Source: a virus. Taken from it: a stretch of 21,175 bases of DNA. The notes beneath the pieces were generated by a model. That model was not told the origin of the DNA. It saw only the letters and a program-made list of their open reading frames with translations, and ran no database searches. Location of the stretch: the IMG/VR virus record IMGVR_UViG_3300031379_000034, positions 1-21,175 of that record; one strand, written 5' to 3'. Shown piece by piece: positions 5,239-13,574 of this stretch; position 1 is the first letter of the stretch; every line of letters starts with the position of its first letter. A program made the position numbers and the translations under genes.

Positions 5239-5445
5239 ATGAAAACCAAACAAAAAAAACGAGAAGAGGCCTTGGAACGGTTATACGATCTATATTTAAA
5301 ATACTCAGATGGTAAATGCATGCCGTCTAAGTCTAATAAGGACTTGAAAATATCGTGGTACAACCATTCCACTTTTGTTGCCGAAAAAATTCTCAGAATC
5401 GAAGATGAGATTGGTATTCTCGAACAAAAATTAAAGAGTTTATAA
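5239..5445 (+). CDS. Small helical hypothetical protein
   Basis: The 68-aa product is Lys/Glu-rich and predicted largely helical (MKTKQKKREEALERLYDLY at the start, ILRIEDEIGILEQKLKSL heptad-like at the end), suggesting a small coiled-coil protein. The SD is strong (AAAGGAGG, 6 nt before the ATG) but differs from the block's shared version. The 55-nt gap upstream contains a weak imperfect hairpin (5193-5220). No family recognised. Confidence 0.7.
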   Translation: MKTKQKKREEALERLYDLYLKYSDGKCMPSKSNKDLKISWYNHSTFVAEKILRIEDEIGILEQKLKSL

Positions 5446-5462
5446 AAGAAAAGGAGAACGAA

Positions 5463-5753
5463 GTGACAAAAAGGCAATTAAATAAAGTTATCAAAAGTTG
5501 GTATAAATCGATACGCAACACTAACATCCAAGTTATCATCTATAACGATAACGGAAAAGTGAAAACTATTTTTGAATTCGGTCGAAATATGTTTATAGCC
5601 GATGGACGACAATCGGCGTATTTAAAACAATTATTGGGACAAATAACCGGAACTTTCGATATCACGGAAGTCCCGGGCGAATTCTCACGAGATACCTTTA
5701 ATCCAAGTATAAAGATTTACGGCGAAAAGCTAGAAAAAACGAAGGGCAAATAA
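5463..5753 (+). CDS. Hypothetical protein, GTG start
   Basis: The 96-aa product has a basic helical N-terminus (MTKRQLNKVIKSWYKSI) followed by alternating hydrophobic strands (IQVIIYND, VKTIFEFG, FDITEVPG), so a small alpha/beta or beta-barrel fold is likely. The GTG start is fixed by the shared SD AAAGGAGAACGAA directly upstream. It is followed with a single-base gap by the receiver-domain gene, so the two are translationally coupled and may work together, but nothing in the sequence shows how. Confidence 0.7.
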   Translation: MTKRQLNKVIKSWYKSIRNTNIQVIIYNDNGKVKTIFEFGRNMFIADGRQSAYLKQLLGQITGTFDITEVPGEFSRDTFNPSIKIYGEKLEKTKGK

Positions 5754-5754
5754 A

Positions 5755-6105
5755 TTGGAAAGCAAAGATCTCAATCTGTTAGTTATTGATGACGATTTAT
5801 CAATAAGAAGAATGTTGAAAAGGTTGTTAAAAAATCATTTTAAATCTGTAAAAGTTGTAGAATCTTCCACTACAGGAATACATGAAGCGCAAAAAGGCGA
5901 ATTTGACATAATATTAACGGATTGGGAATGTCCGGAACACGACGGAGCAATCAAAGTAATGGATAGCGTAAATATTCCGGTTGTTATAATGACTGGAAAT
6001 ATCGCTAATAAACGTACCGACGTTAAAGTGATTTACAAACCATTTGAAATTGATCACATTATAAGTTCTCTTGTTGAGGCTTATAATAACAAAAATAATA
6101 AATAG
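5755..6105 (+). CDS. Stand-alone CheY-like response-regulator receiver
   Basis: Receiver domains are phosphorylated on a conserved Asp by histidine kinases. The 116-aa product consists of a receiver only, and the full active site is present: acidic pair Asp12-Asp13, phospho-acceptor Asp56 (ILTDWE), Thr80 (VVIMTGN) and Lys95 followed by cis-Pro96 (YKPF). No output or DNA-binding domain follows, so it would act by protein contact or as a phosphate sink. The TTG start, one base after the preceding stop with a weak AAGGG upstream, implies coupled translation. No histidine kinase is in the window, so a host kinase would be the partner. Stand-alone receivers are uncommon in phages. The fold call is firm; the target is unknown. 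Confidence 0.88.
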   Translation: MESKDLNLLVIDDDLSIRRMLKRLLKNHFKSVKVVESSTTGIHEAQKGEFDIILTDWECPEHDGAIKVMDSVNIPVVIMTGNIANKRTDVKVIYKPFEIDHIISSLVEAYNNKNNK

Positions 6106-6128
6106 GCAAAATAAAAAGGAGAACGAAG

Positions 6129-6413
6129 ATGTCGTTTATACACAGAAGGAGAATAAGGGATTCGAAGAAGAGGTGCGATATTCTAGGCGATATGGCAAAC
6201 AATCCGGAAGGGTACTCCAGACTTCAAAAAATTGAAGCGCTTGTTTCGGTAGGAATACCGATAAGTCGAAAATGCGATAAAAATCGCGTTGATAAAAAAT
6301 TGAAAGATTCGTATGAAAAAGCGACTCAAGTATATTCGAGTATGCACGAAGAACGGATTGCGGCAAATCGTAAAAGAAGAATACATAAACAACGTAATAT
6401 TCAAAATACATAA
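6129..6413 (+). CDS. Small basic protein
   Basis: The 94-aa product is very basic, with Arg/Lys clusters at both ends (MSFIHRRRIRDSKKR and ANRKRRIHKQRN) and predicted helices between. This suits nucleic-acid or ribosome contact, but no domain is recognised. The start is fixed by AAAGGAGAACGAAG before ATG, the last of the five genes with this SD context. It is followed 10 nt later by the DNA ligase. Confidence 0.7.
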   Translation: MSFIHRRRIRDSKKRCDILGDMANNPEGYSRLQKIEALVSVGIPISRKCDKNRVDKKLKDSYEKATQVYSSMHEERIAANRKRRIHKQRNIQNT

Positions 6414-6423
6414 GGAAGATGAA

Positions 6424-7332
6424 ATGTTTAACAGGCCGATGAAAGCAACGGAATTAAAAAACTTCGAAGAATTAAGGTTTCCGGTTATAGCAACGCCCAA
6501 AGTAGATGGAATACGTTGTTTAAAGCCGGATAATAGAGTATTGGCGGCTTCATTTAAACCAATACCTAATGATCACATACGCAACGTCTTGGAGAAATAT
6601 CTCCCAGCAGGCGCAGATGGAGAGATAATTACGTCTTCCAAATTTAATCGCGTTTCATCGGATGTTATGTCAAAAGATGGTAAACCGGATTTTATATTTT
6701 GGATGTTTGATTATGTAAAATCAGGCGAATTGAATATGCCATATTCGACAAGATTATCGAATATGTTGGAATGGTTTTACATGAAAGGAAACAAATATAT
6801 ATGTAAGTATATCAAAGCTTTGCCTTTCAAATTTATAAGTTGTGTTGATGAATTAAGGGATTACGAAAAAGGCGTGTTGGCACAAGGTTACGAAGGGGTT
6901 GTTGTAAGAGATCCACAAGGACCTTACAAATGCGGTTATTCCACTTGGAAAGAGCAATGGATGGTCAAGTGGAAAAGATTTGTTGATTCCGAAGCTATTA
7001 TTCTTGGCTTTCAAGAACAACTTAGCAACCAAAACAAGCTCGAGAAGAATGAGTTAGGAATGGCCAAACGTTCTGGTAAAAAATCTGGTAAGGTTCCTAC
7101 TGGGAGATTGGGTAAATTCCTAGCCAAAGATATACATAACGGATTGGAATTTAAGTGCGGTACGGGAAAGGGTCTTACTCTTAAATTGAGAGAAGAAATT
7201 TGGAATAATCAACCCGAATATCTCGGTAAGATATTTAAATATAAGTATCAACCGCACGGGGTTAAAAAACTCCCAAGAATACCGATATGGTTAGGATTTA
7301 GAGATCCGATAGATATCACAAGCAAGGAGTGA
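6424..7332 (+). CDS. ATP-dependent DNA ligase
   Basis: The enzyme seals nicks in duplex DNA through an adenylated lysine. The 302-aa product shows the nucleotidyltransferase motifs in order: motif I KVDGIR with Lys26 as nucleophile, motif III DGE (65-67), motif IIIa FWMFDY (92-97), motif IV EGVVVR (157-162) and motif V VKWK (Lys182, Lys184). An OB-fold domain follows (about 185-295). The size and the lack of extra domains resemble small phage ligases such as that of T7. I chose ATG 6424 because AAGGA lies 7 nt upstream; in-frame codons back to 6313 overlap the previous gene and lie outside the fold. It would join Okazaki fragments or repair phage DNA. Confidence 0.93.
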   Translation: MFNRPMKATELKNFEELRFPVIATPKVDGIRCLKPDNRVLAASFKPIPNDHIRNVLEKYLPAGADGEIITSSKFNRVSSDVMSKDGKPDFIFWMFDYVKSGELNMPYSTRLSNMLEWFYMKGNKYICKYIKALPFKFISCVDELRDYEKGVLAQGYEGVVVRDPQGPYKCGYSTWKEQWMVKWKRFVDSEAIILGFQEQLSNQNKLEKNELGMAKRSGKKSGKVPTGRLGKFLAKDIHNGLEFKCGTGKGLTLKLREEIWNNQPEYLGKIFKYKYQPHGVKKLPRIPIWLGFRDPIDITSKE

Positions 7333-7334
7333 TG

Positions 7335-7550
7335 ATGAAAGAATATATTCCAGGTACAGAAATACCGAAACCATTAGTTGAATTAACAGGTAAGGATGGC
7401 AACGCTTATTCAATAATGGGAAGAGTTAGAAGGGCTTTACAAAAAGCGGGAGCGCCGGCAGAAGTGTTGGACGAATATTACAATGAATCCACTAAAGGGG
7501 ATTACGATAATTTATTACGTGTTGCCATTAAATATGTAAAGGTGGTGTGA
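7335..7550 (+). CDS. Small conserved phage protein (LTGKDGNAYSIMGRV type)
   Basis: The 71-aa product carries the pattern LTGKDGNAYSIMGRVRRALQKAG followed by YDNLLRVAIKYV. I recall this as a recurrent small protein family in phages and mobile elements, of unknown function. AAGGAG (7324-7329) overlaps the end of the ligase gene and best fits ATG 7335; ATG 7332 and GTG 7329 are in-frame alternatives. The stop is immediately followed by the next ATG. Confidence 0.75.
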   Translation: MKEYIPGTEIPKPLVELTGKDGNAYSIMGRVRRALQKAGAPAEVLDEYYNESTKGDYDNLLRVAIKYVKVV

Positions 7551-7760
7551 ATGAAGCCATCTATAATATGTCCAGCATGTAAAAATAAGATGATTCGCCT
7601 AAACGTTCTTAAGCCGGAGTTTTTAGACTCGGCTTATTGGTGTCGATTTTGTGGTACTTTCAAATGCACAAAAGATGAAACTTGTATGATAACCGAAACA
7701 GGGAAATATTGGAAAAAAATAATGGAAGACTGTGGGCTAACAGATGATGATAAAATATAA
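7551..7760 (+). CDS. Small zinc-ribbon protein
   Basis: The 69-aa product has a zinc ribbon formed by Cys7 and Cys10 (CPAC) and Cys31 and Cys34 (CRFC), then an acidic tail. The first ATG directly abuts the previous stop and AAGGTGG lies just upstream. Such ribbons usually bind nucleic acid or proteins; the specific role is unknown. It overlaps the next gene by 17 nt. Confidence 0.75.
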   Translation: MKPSIICPACKNKMIRLNVLKPEFLDSAYWCRFCGTFKCTKDETCMITETGKYWKKIMEDCGLTDDDKI

Positions 7761-7983
7761 AGACGATGAAGTGTATGAATACGAAATAGGACCTGACAAG
7801 GGCGAAGAAGGAAGATGTGAACACATCGAATACGTATCTGTTCATCCAAGCGTATTAATAGGGGGATTCAATTCAGGAAGATGTAAAAATAAAGCCTTGC
7901 CCGGATGTCGATTTTGTCACATACACACTTCGAGGGATGTTTTACCTATGTTGGTGGATATGATGCTGAGAAGAACGAGATAA
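7744..7983 (+). CDS. Small Cys/His-rich protein
   Basis: The 79-aa product contains Cys25, Cys47, Cys55, Cys58, His59 and His61 (RCKNKALPGCRFCHIH), a probable single zinc site, with an acidic N-terminus and a helical basic end. Two adjacent ATGs (7744 and 7747) are possible; there is no strong SD, so coupling to the overlapping upstream gene is likely. The RCxNxxxxGxxFCxxH style resembles short zinc motifs in many small phage proteins. It is the last gene before a 171-nt gap and the structural block. Confidence 0.7.
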   Translation: MMIKYKDDEVYEYEIGPDKGEEGRCEHIEYVSVHPSVLIGGFNSGRCKNKALPGCRFCHIHTSRDVLPMLVDMMLRRTR

Positions 7984-8154
7984 TCAATTCATAATTCTTT
8001 TAAATTCCCTTCCTATGTTTTGTTGCAAAACAAAATGATTGATAAAAATTAGCCGAAAATACAGATTGCTATTATCCTTAAATACGGTTACGGTTTAGCA
8101 TCCACATTAATAACGGATGTTAATAGTTGTTAACATTTAAGTATGGAGGATAAA
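7984..8154 (+). promoter_or_regulatory. Noncoding gap before the structural block
   Basis: This AT-rich gap separates the replication-side genes from the structural genes. It contains a 7-bp hairpin (8016-8022/8026-8032, loop TTG) without a T run and a second 7-bp hairpin (8117-8123/8130-8136) just upstream of the SD ATGGAGG. A late promoter would be expected here, but I see no convincing -35/-10 pair; TATTAT at 8070-8075 is the best -10 candidate. Confidence 0.35.
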
Positions 8155-8451
8155 ATGGCAAGTGGCGGAACGAGAATGAAATGCGGTACGGTTACCGCAA
8201 CAGGTTCGGCGATGGATATCACAACGGTAGGTTTCAAACCGCGAAGAGTTAAATGTTATAATGTCTCCGATATTGCGATTCTAGAATGGAATGAAGCGAT
8301 GCCTGATGCTACGGGAGTTCAATTTGACGCAGGCACCCCAACCTATTTATCTTCAGGCGGAATAACGCCCTTGTCCAATGGTTTTACGTTGGGCGCGGAC
8401 GGCGATGTTAACGTTGCAACTGAAACTGTTCATTGGGAAGCTTACGAATAA
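8155..8451 (+). CDS. Small beta-rich putative structural protein
   Basis: The 98-aa product is Gly/Thr-rich and predicted all-beta (GTVTATGSAMDITTVGFKPRR ... NGFTLGADGDVNVATETVHWEA), in the style of small virion surface or decoration proteins seen in tailed phages. ATG 8155 follows GGAGG by about 6 nt; the in-frame ATG at 8143 is part of the SD and is rejected. It opens the structural block, upstream of a second beta-rich protein and the terminase. The virion location is inferred. Confidence 0.65.
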   Translation: MASGGTRMKCGTVTATGSAMDITTVGFKPRRVKCYNVSDIAILEWNEAMPDATGVQFDAGTPTYLSSGGITPLSNGFTLGADGDVNVATETVHWEAYE

Positions 8452-8466
8452 AAGCGGGGTAACCCT

Positions 8467-8841
8467 ATGTCGATAAAATCATCTCCGAATACAGCGCCAT
8501 CATACGCTTTATACAGAGAAGGCGTAGTGGCGGCAGACGCCGATGTTACTGTATTCACAAAAAAACACGGTTGTAATGCGAGTATGTATAAGTATGCGCA
8601 TATACAAATTATTCCTTCTGATGATGCGAATCCAAATGTTGCAGTTTGGTGGTGGAGCGATCAAGCCGATAGGTTTATCCAGGAGCAAACGCCAATTGCT
8701 AAAACTGGAGTAGGGGCAAATACGCCCTATGAGTTTTCGATAGAACCTATGGGACGTATTTTCTTTGTACAAGTAGCTACACTTGCTGAAGGCAGCGTTG
8801 ATATATTAGTATCGGGATTCGAGTCAATTCAACTATCCTAA
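8467..8841 (+). CDS. Second small beta-rich putative structural protein
   Basis: The 124-aa product is predicted mainly beta (YAHIQIIPSDDANPNVAVWWWSD, FFVQVATLAEGSVDILVSGF), with a striking WWW at the centre and no charged low-complexity region. It follows the first beta-rich gene by 15 nt with GCGGGG as SD. The alternating strands and neighbours suggest a virion component (decoration, fibre base or head-surface protein), but I recognise no family. Confidence 0.65.
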   Translation: MSIKSSPNTAPSYALYREGVVAADADVTVFTKKHGCNASMYKYAHIQIIPSDDANPNVAVWWWSDQADRFIQEQTPIAKTGVGANTPYEFSIEPMGRIFFVQVATLAEGSVDILVSGFESIQLS

Positions 8842-8853
8842 CAGGAGGTTGGT

Positions 8854-9117
8854 TTGCCTTATCCAAATGAACACGCTGCTAGACAATTAGACCCTAAACA
8901 ATTTAGACGTTTCGCTCGTTCTTCAAGGAATTTCCCCAAAGGCGTGTCGGCAATAATAGGATGGCTTCCTAACGGTAAAAGTAAAATACAATCGTTGCGA
9001 TTTAATATTAGATATTGGTCGGCAGAACAAGCTAGACGTTGGTTGAATAAACACGGCTATAAATCCAATATAGAGGAAGCAACATCGAAAAATATTAGTT
9101 GGGGAAGCGTATTGTAA
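8854..9117 (+). CDS. Small phage protein of the PYPNEHAAR type
   Basis: The 87-aa product begins MPYPNEHAARQLDPKQFRRF and ends with AEQARRWLNKHGYK. I recall this arrangement as a recurrent short domain in tailed phages, found alone or fused to prohead-protease-like proteins; its function is not established. The TTG start is supported by AGGAGG (8843-8848) 5 nt upstream. The stop overlaps the terminase start by one base (TAATG), so translation of the two is coupled. Confidence 0.8.
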   Translation: MPYPNEHAARQLDPKQFRRFARSSRNFPKGVSAIIGWLPNGKSKIQSLRFNIRYWSAEQARRWLNKHGYKSNIEEATSKNISWGSVL

Positions 9118-10568
9118 TGTCTATTTCGTTAAGAGATATTGAAAATGCCGAAAGAAGCGAATTAATAAGCGGATTGAGTCGTTATCGCGACATACAGAAT
9201 GAATGGATTAGAAGACAAGTAATAAAAAACAACAGAATTGATATATTGGCTACCGAAGTTCTTGGATATCAAGTGCAACCATTCCATTTAGATATGATGA
9301 AATATCAATTCTTACATAGGGATAGTTTGCAATTAGCTTTCCGAGGAGCAGGAAAAACTACCGTCTGCACGATATCTAAAGCAATACACTATTTGGTTAA
9401 AAATCCTAACCTACGGTTGTTAATTGTTTCTCGAACGTCCGGACATGCTGAATCTATATTGAAAGAAATAAAGGTTCATTTCGAAGATAATGAGTTGTTG
9501 GCCGAAATATTTGGCGCGTATTATAATCCGCGCATGTCGAGAAAATGGGATAACGGGGAAATAGAAGTCGCGCCGAGAACCCTTAAAGCGAAAGAGTCTA
9601 GTATAACAACACTAGGGGTGGGTTCGCAGGTTGTTGGAAAGCATTACGACATTATACTTAGCGACGATATAGTCGATGAAGATAATTCTCGCACGGAACA
9701 CCAAAGAGAGAAGGTGAAAACATGGTATTACCAAACGTTGGATCCTACGCTAGAGCCTCCAGAGGATAAGGTAGAGCACAGAGGCGAACATCATAGATTG
9801 GGAACGAGATATCATTACGAAGATTTGTATGGACACTTGATAAAAAATGAATTAAAAAACGATCACAATACGATACCGGCATTGGACGACAAAGGTAGAA
9901 GTCCTTGGCCAAAAAAATTCCCTTCGTCTTGGTTCTTAAAGAAAAAGAAACAATCCGGAATAATAATTTTTAACGCACAATACCAATGCGATACCGAAGC
10001 TATGAAGGGAGAAATATTCCAATATGATTGGTGTCAATTAATAGAACCGGATAGTATTCCCAATAAATTAAGGATATACATGGGAATAGATTTGGCTATT
10101 ACAGAAAAAGAAAGCGGCGATAAATTCGCCATTTGTATAATCGGAATGGATAAAAGCGGAAATAGATACGTATTAGATTTTTTAGACGAACATCTCAGAT
10201 TTGGCGAACAAACAAGAGCAATAATCAAGTATTACGAGAAGTGGAAACCCGTAAGAGGGTGTATAGAAATTAACGCTTATCAACAGGCACAATATCAACA
10301 TTTAAAAGATGAATACGATATAGACATAAGAATAAGGCCTGTAACGCAGATTAAAGATAAAATAACAAGAGCGTGGAAATTAGAACCTATTTTCGAAGAT
10401 AAAAGAATGTTTTTCAAAAAAGAAGGAAATATGCATCTTATGATAGAACAATTGGTGTTATTTCCTAATCACAAATATAAAGATTTATTTGATGCGTTGG
10501 ATTTAGCAGTAAGGGCCAGTAAGATAAAGAAAAGAAATTCTAGGAAAAACGAACCTGGATTATTTTAA
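9117..10568 (+). CDS. terL: Terminase large subunit (packaging ATPase-nuclease)
   Basis: The motor protein pumps DNA into the prohead and cuts the concatemer. The 483-aa product has an N-terminal ATPase with Walker A FRGAGKTT (75-82), Walker B IILSDD (179-184) and a following GTRYHYEDL segment. A C-terminal RNase H-like nuclease has its first acidic residue at Asp325 (MGIDLA), a second at Glu in CIEINAYQ and a third in FDALDLA. I chose ATG 9117, which overlaps the previous stop (TAATG) with GGGGAAG upstream; TTG 9099 is in frame but less likely. The length is typical. A likely small subunit is far upstream at 2081. Packaging type (cos or headful) cannot be told from the sequence. Confidence 0.95.
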   Translation: MSISLRDIENAERSELISGLSRYRDIQNEWIRRQVIKNNRIDILATEVLGYQVQPFHLDMMKYQFLHRDSLQLAFRGAGKTTVCTISKAIHYLVKNPNLRLLIVSRTSGHAESILKEIKVHFEDNELLAEIFGAYYNPRMSRKWDNGEIEVAPRTLKAKESSITTLGVGSQVVGKHYDIILSDDIVDEDNSRTEHQREKVKTWYYQTLDPTLEPPEDKVEHRGEHHRLGTRYHYEDLYGHLIKNELKNDHNTIPALDDKGRSPWPKKFPSSWFLKKKKQSGIIIFNAQYQCDTEAMKGEIFQYDWCQLIEPDSIPNKLRIYMGIDLAITEKESGDKFAICIIGMDKSGNRYVLDFLDEHLRFGEQTRAIIKYYEKWKPVRGCIEINAYQQAQYQHLKDEYDIDIRIRPVTQIKDKITRAWKLEPIFEDKRMFFKKEGNMHLMIEQLVLFPNHKYKDLFDALDLAVRASKIKKRNSRKNEPGLF

Positions 10569-10581
10569 AGGAAAAAAAATT

Positions 10582-12345
10582 ATGTCTATAGATAATAGCG
10601 AAGCGATAAAAATAGGAAACGTACAAAACGAAGTTAGTTCAAAAGCTAATCAAAAAATTCTTAGAAAGATTAACGCGAAAACATTTTATGTTGAAAAACA
10701 ATCTGAAAAACCTGGTAAGTCACAAAGCGTTCCTCAAGATCCGTTTCACACATTAGCGGCCACAGGGGACGTAATAGAACCGCCTTTTGATTTACTTACA
10801 TTATCTATGTTGCCAGAACATTGCGGAGAAATGGTACAATGTTTGGATGCTTTAGCAGTAAATATAGATGGTTTTAATCATAGGTTTGTTTCTAGAGTCA
10901 AAAAAGGAGTTGATGGAGAAGAGATACCTGAAGAATTAAAAAAATCGGTAAATAAAGAGAAAGTGAAATTGGTGAACTTTTTTCAATATTGTACTGAAGA
11001 AAGTTTCGTTGATTTTAGAAGAAAACTTAGAGTGGATTTGGAAACAACCGGAAATTCTTATTTCGAAGTAATAAGGAATTTTTCCGGAGAAATACAATCG
11101 TTTGTTCACCTTCCTAGTTATCAAATGAGAATCGGAAGATTAGACGATAAACACCAATTGGTAGAAAAGAAAATCTTAAAATTACAAGAAGATGGAAGCG
11201 TCGAAGTAGACACTATGAAAGTGTTTCGTCGTTTTCGGAAATACGTACAAAGTAAAATAACACATAGACGTAATCTTTCCACGATAGGCGGCTACAAAAC
11301 AAGTTGGTTTAAACAATATGGCGATCCAAGAAATTATAGCGTAGAGACGGGCGAAGTTGTAGAAGATGATTATCCGAAAGATAAATTAGCCAATGAAGTA
11401 GTGCACTTTAAAATATATTCTCCGAGAACGCCTTACGGTCTTCCTAGATATATAGGAAGCTTACTTTCCATATTCGGAGATAGAGCGGCAGAAGAAATAA
11501 ATTACACTACATTTAAAAATAACAACATCCCTTCTATGGCGATATTAGTAAGCAACGGACAATTGACAGAAGGTTCGATAGATAGAATACAAGATTTCGT
11601 AGAAAGCCAAATACAAGGAAGTGATAATTATAGTAAATTCTTGTTGTTGGAAGCAGAAGGCGTTATGGAAGGGGAAGAATCAGGAAGCCACATTAAAGTT
11701 GAAATTAAGCCGCTTACCGAACAACAACATAAAGATGCGTTATTCCAAAATTATAGCAAAGGGAATCAAGACAGAGTAAGAAGAGTCTGGAGATTGCCGC
11801 CTATATTCGTAGGAAGGACCGACGAATATACAAGAACTACGGCAGAATCTTCAAGAGTTTTAGCGGACGAACAGATATTTGCTCCGGAACGTAATTCATT
11901 CGACGAATTTATGAATAGAGTTATTTTCCCTGAAATGGGAATAATTTATCACAAATATTGTAGTAATAGTCCTAATACAACGGATAATCAACAATTAGTA
12001 AAGATACTTTCTGGTAGCGAGAAGACCGGAGGAATGACTCCAATTATAGCAAGAGAGATATTGGAGGACATATTAAGTAAAGAACTCCCGCCCTTCCCGA
12101 AAGATTTTCCAGCGGATATACCGTTTAGCCTTACTATGGCAGAAGCGGTAAAGAATCAAGCAGATGCGTCCGAACCGGGGCAACAAGTTACGGCGTTGAA
12201 GATGGAATATAAATCTGCTGAACAAATTGCCGATGTTATTAAGAATGTTGCAAGTTGGAGAACTTATTTAGAAAGCGAATTCGAGAAAGCCATAGAGAGT
12301 GAAAGAACACCAATAGAATTGACCGAAACTGATATGGATGTATAG
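10582..12345 (+). CDS. Portal protein
   Basis: The portal is the 12-subunit ring at the head vertex through which DNA enters and to which the tail attaches. The 587-aa product resembles PBSX/HK97-type portals: an early helical segment with MVQCLDALAVNIDGF, a middle with TGNSYFEVIRN, VVHFKIYSPRTPYGLPRY and a long helical region, and the late motif RRVWRLPPIFVGRTDEYTRTTAE followed by FAPERNSFDEFMN. It is longer than typical HK97 portals (~430 aa) and ends in an acidic tail. Start ATG 10582 follows AAAGGAAAA. Its position after the terminase and before the Mu F-like gene is the standard order. Confidence 0.93.
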   Translation: MSIDNSEAIKIGNVQNEVSSKANQKILRKINAKTFYVEKQSEKPGKSQSVPQDPFHTLAATGDVIEPPFDLLTLSMLPEHCGEMVQCLDALAVNIDGFNHRFVSRVKKGVDGEEIPEELKKSVNKEKVKLVNFFQYCTEESFVDFRRKLRVDLETTGNSYFEVIRNFSGEIQSFVHLPSYQMRIGRLDDKHQLVEKKILKLQEDGSVEVDTMKVFRRFRKYVQSKITHRRNLSTIGGYKTSWFKQYGDPRNYSVETGEVVEDDYPKDKLANEVVHFKIYSPRTPYGLPRYIGSLLSIFGDRAAEEINYTTFKNNNIPSMAILVSNGQLTEGSIDRIQDFVESQIQGSDNYSKFLLLEAEGVMEGEESGSHIKVEIKPLTEQQHKDALFQNYSKGNQDRVRRVWRLPPIFVGRTDEYTRTTAESSRVLADEQIFAPERNSFDEFMNRVIFPEMGIIYHKYCSNSPNTTDNQQLVKILSGSEKTGGMTPIIAREILEDILSKELPPFPKDFPADIPFSLTMAEAVKNQADASEPGQQVTALKMEYKSAEQIADVIKNVASWRTYLESEFEKAIESERTPIELTETDMDV

Positions 12346-12356
12346 GGAGGCTAATC

Positions 12357-13427
12357 GTGTGTAATACCTGCGAGGAAGCGCCCTATTCGCTTATAGACAA
12401 ATCATACTTGGATTTGTTGTACGCAGATTTATGGGTGGAAAAAGCTTTAGGGTTAAAAGAAATATCTAGAATAGCCAAAGCTGAAATGAGGCTTCGGAAG
12501 TATTTAGAGGGGAAGTGGAATGTTAGAAGAAGCGAAGCTATTGAATCGGCAATTAGTTTGGCTAAAAATAGGAAATCCTATAAAACAATTTCGTCAAGCA
12601 TAAACAGGATAATGAATAAATGGCCAAGAGATGTTCTTCCTGTTTATAATTCTGAAATGCGAGAAGTATACAAATTGGCTAGAATAGCCGGTCATAAAAA
12701 AGCCTCGGGCAAAACATCCGCATCATTACAATTCAATGTCCCTAAAACAACTCCTGTTAAAAAAGCAGACTCAAACATTTCTGTTGATTTTGATTTGGTA
12801 GATGAAAATACAATGGAAGCTTTAGAAAACAGAAATATATTTTGGGTCGGGGAACATTACGATAAAAATATATCCGATTCGGTAAAGGATACAGCCAAAT
12901 CCGTTATGGTAGAAGCTGGCGAATCAACTTCATTAGCAGGCCAATTGATGGGAGAACGTATCAAGGAGATTTTAAGCAAATTTATAACTCCGGGCGGATT
13001 TGTTGGAACAGAAAAACAATATTTTGAAGGATTGGTTTCTAATGCTATGACAGTAGGAAGAGTGTATGGCCAAATGCGCTCTTTTTCACAGATAGGAATA
13101 ACGAGATATGAAATTGTTAATCCAGGCGGAAGTAGGATGTGTGATGTATGTGCTAGCATCCAAGGAACAACTTTCGATATAAAACAAGGTTTAGAACAAA
13201 TAACCAAAGAATTCAAATCTTCATCTCCGGAAGATATTAAAAAGATACATCCGTGGTTAGCTAGTTCTAAAGTAATAGGCAAGAGTTCCGATTCTTTAGC
13301 GTCTATGGGTCTTTCTTTACCTCCGTATCATTTTAGGTGTAGGTGTACTATAGACGTATCAAGTGAAGTCGAATCATTCGAGGATTTAACTCCTATTCCG
13401 TTCCCCGTTCCTTCTAAAGCAGCATAA
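12357..13427 (+). CDS. Mu F / SPP1 gp7-like head morphogenesis protein
   Basis: Proteins of this family are minor head components acting with the portal in assembly or DNA ejection. The 356-aa product has a helical N-terminal half (about 1-150), then a segment of the Mu F type (~180-330) with CDVCASIQGTTF (Cys262, Cys265) and PPYHFRCRC (His325, Cys328, Cys330), which together look like a metal site. The GTG start is supported by GGGAGG (12345-12350) about 6 nt upstream. The gene follows the portal by 11 nt. The next 147 nt are AT-rich and noncoding. Confidence 0.9.
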   Translation: MCNTCEEAPYSLIDKSYLDLLYADLWVEKALGLKEISRIAKAEMRLRKYLEGKWNVRRSEAIESAISLAKNRKSYKTISSSINRIMNKWPRDVLPVYNSEMREVYKLARIAGHKKASGKTSASLQFNVPKTTPVKKADSNISVDFDLVDENTMEALENRNIFWVGEHYDKNISDSVKDTAKSVMVEAGESTSLAGQLMGERIKEILSKFITPGGFVGTEKQYFEGLVSNAMTVGRVYGQMRSFSQIGITRYEIVNPGGSRMCDVCASIQGTTFDIKQGLEQITKEFKSSSPEDIKKIHPWLASSKVIGKSSDSLASMGLSLPPYHFRCRCTIDVSSEVESFEDLTPIPFPVPSKAA

Positions 13428-13574
13428 AATATAACGTAGTATATAATTTTGGTACGTAAAATATGCTATCTTATATAACAATTATTTTTATTTGTATTGT
13501 CAGTATTATGAATAATTTTTGCCATTCTTTTTAATTTTCAATAAGTCATTTTAATCTATATACGCGTGAGGTGA
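13428..13574 (+). promoter_or_regulatory. AT-rich intergenic gap with candidate promoter
   Basis: This 147-nt gap is the longest inside the head module. TTGGTA (13449-13454) and TATATA (13472-13477) are 17 bp apart and match -35 and -10 consensus at 4/6 each. Several T-rich stretches follow. A promoter here would give separate transcription of protease, scaffold and capsid, which are needed in large amounts. No clear terminator hairpin is seen. Confidence 0.35.

Noticed and set aside
8016-8032. Hairpin after 7983 as an intrinsic terminator
   Set aside because: Only 7 bp, low GC, 3-nt loop and no T run downstream; kept only as part of the gap description.
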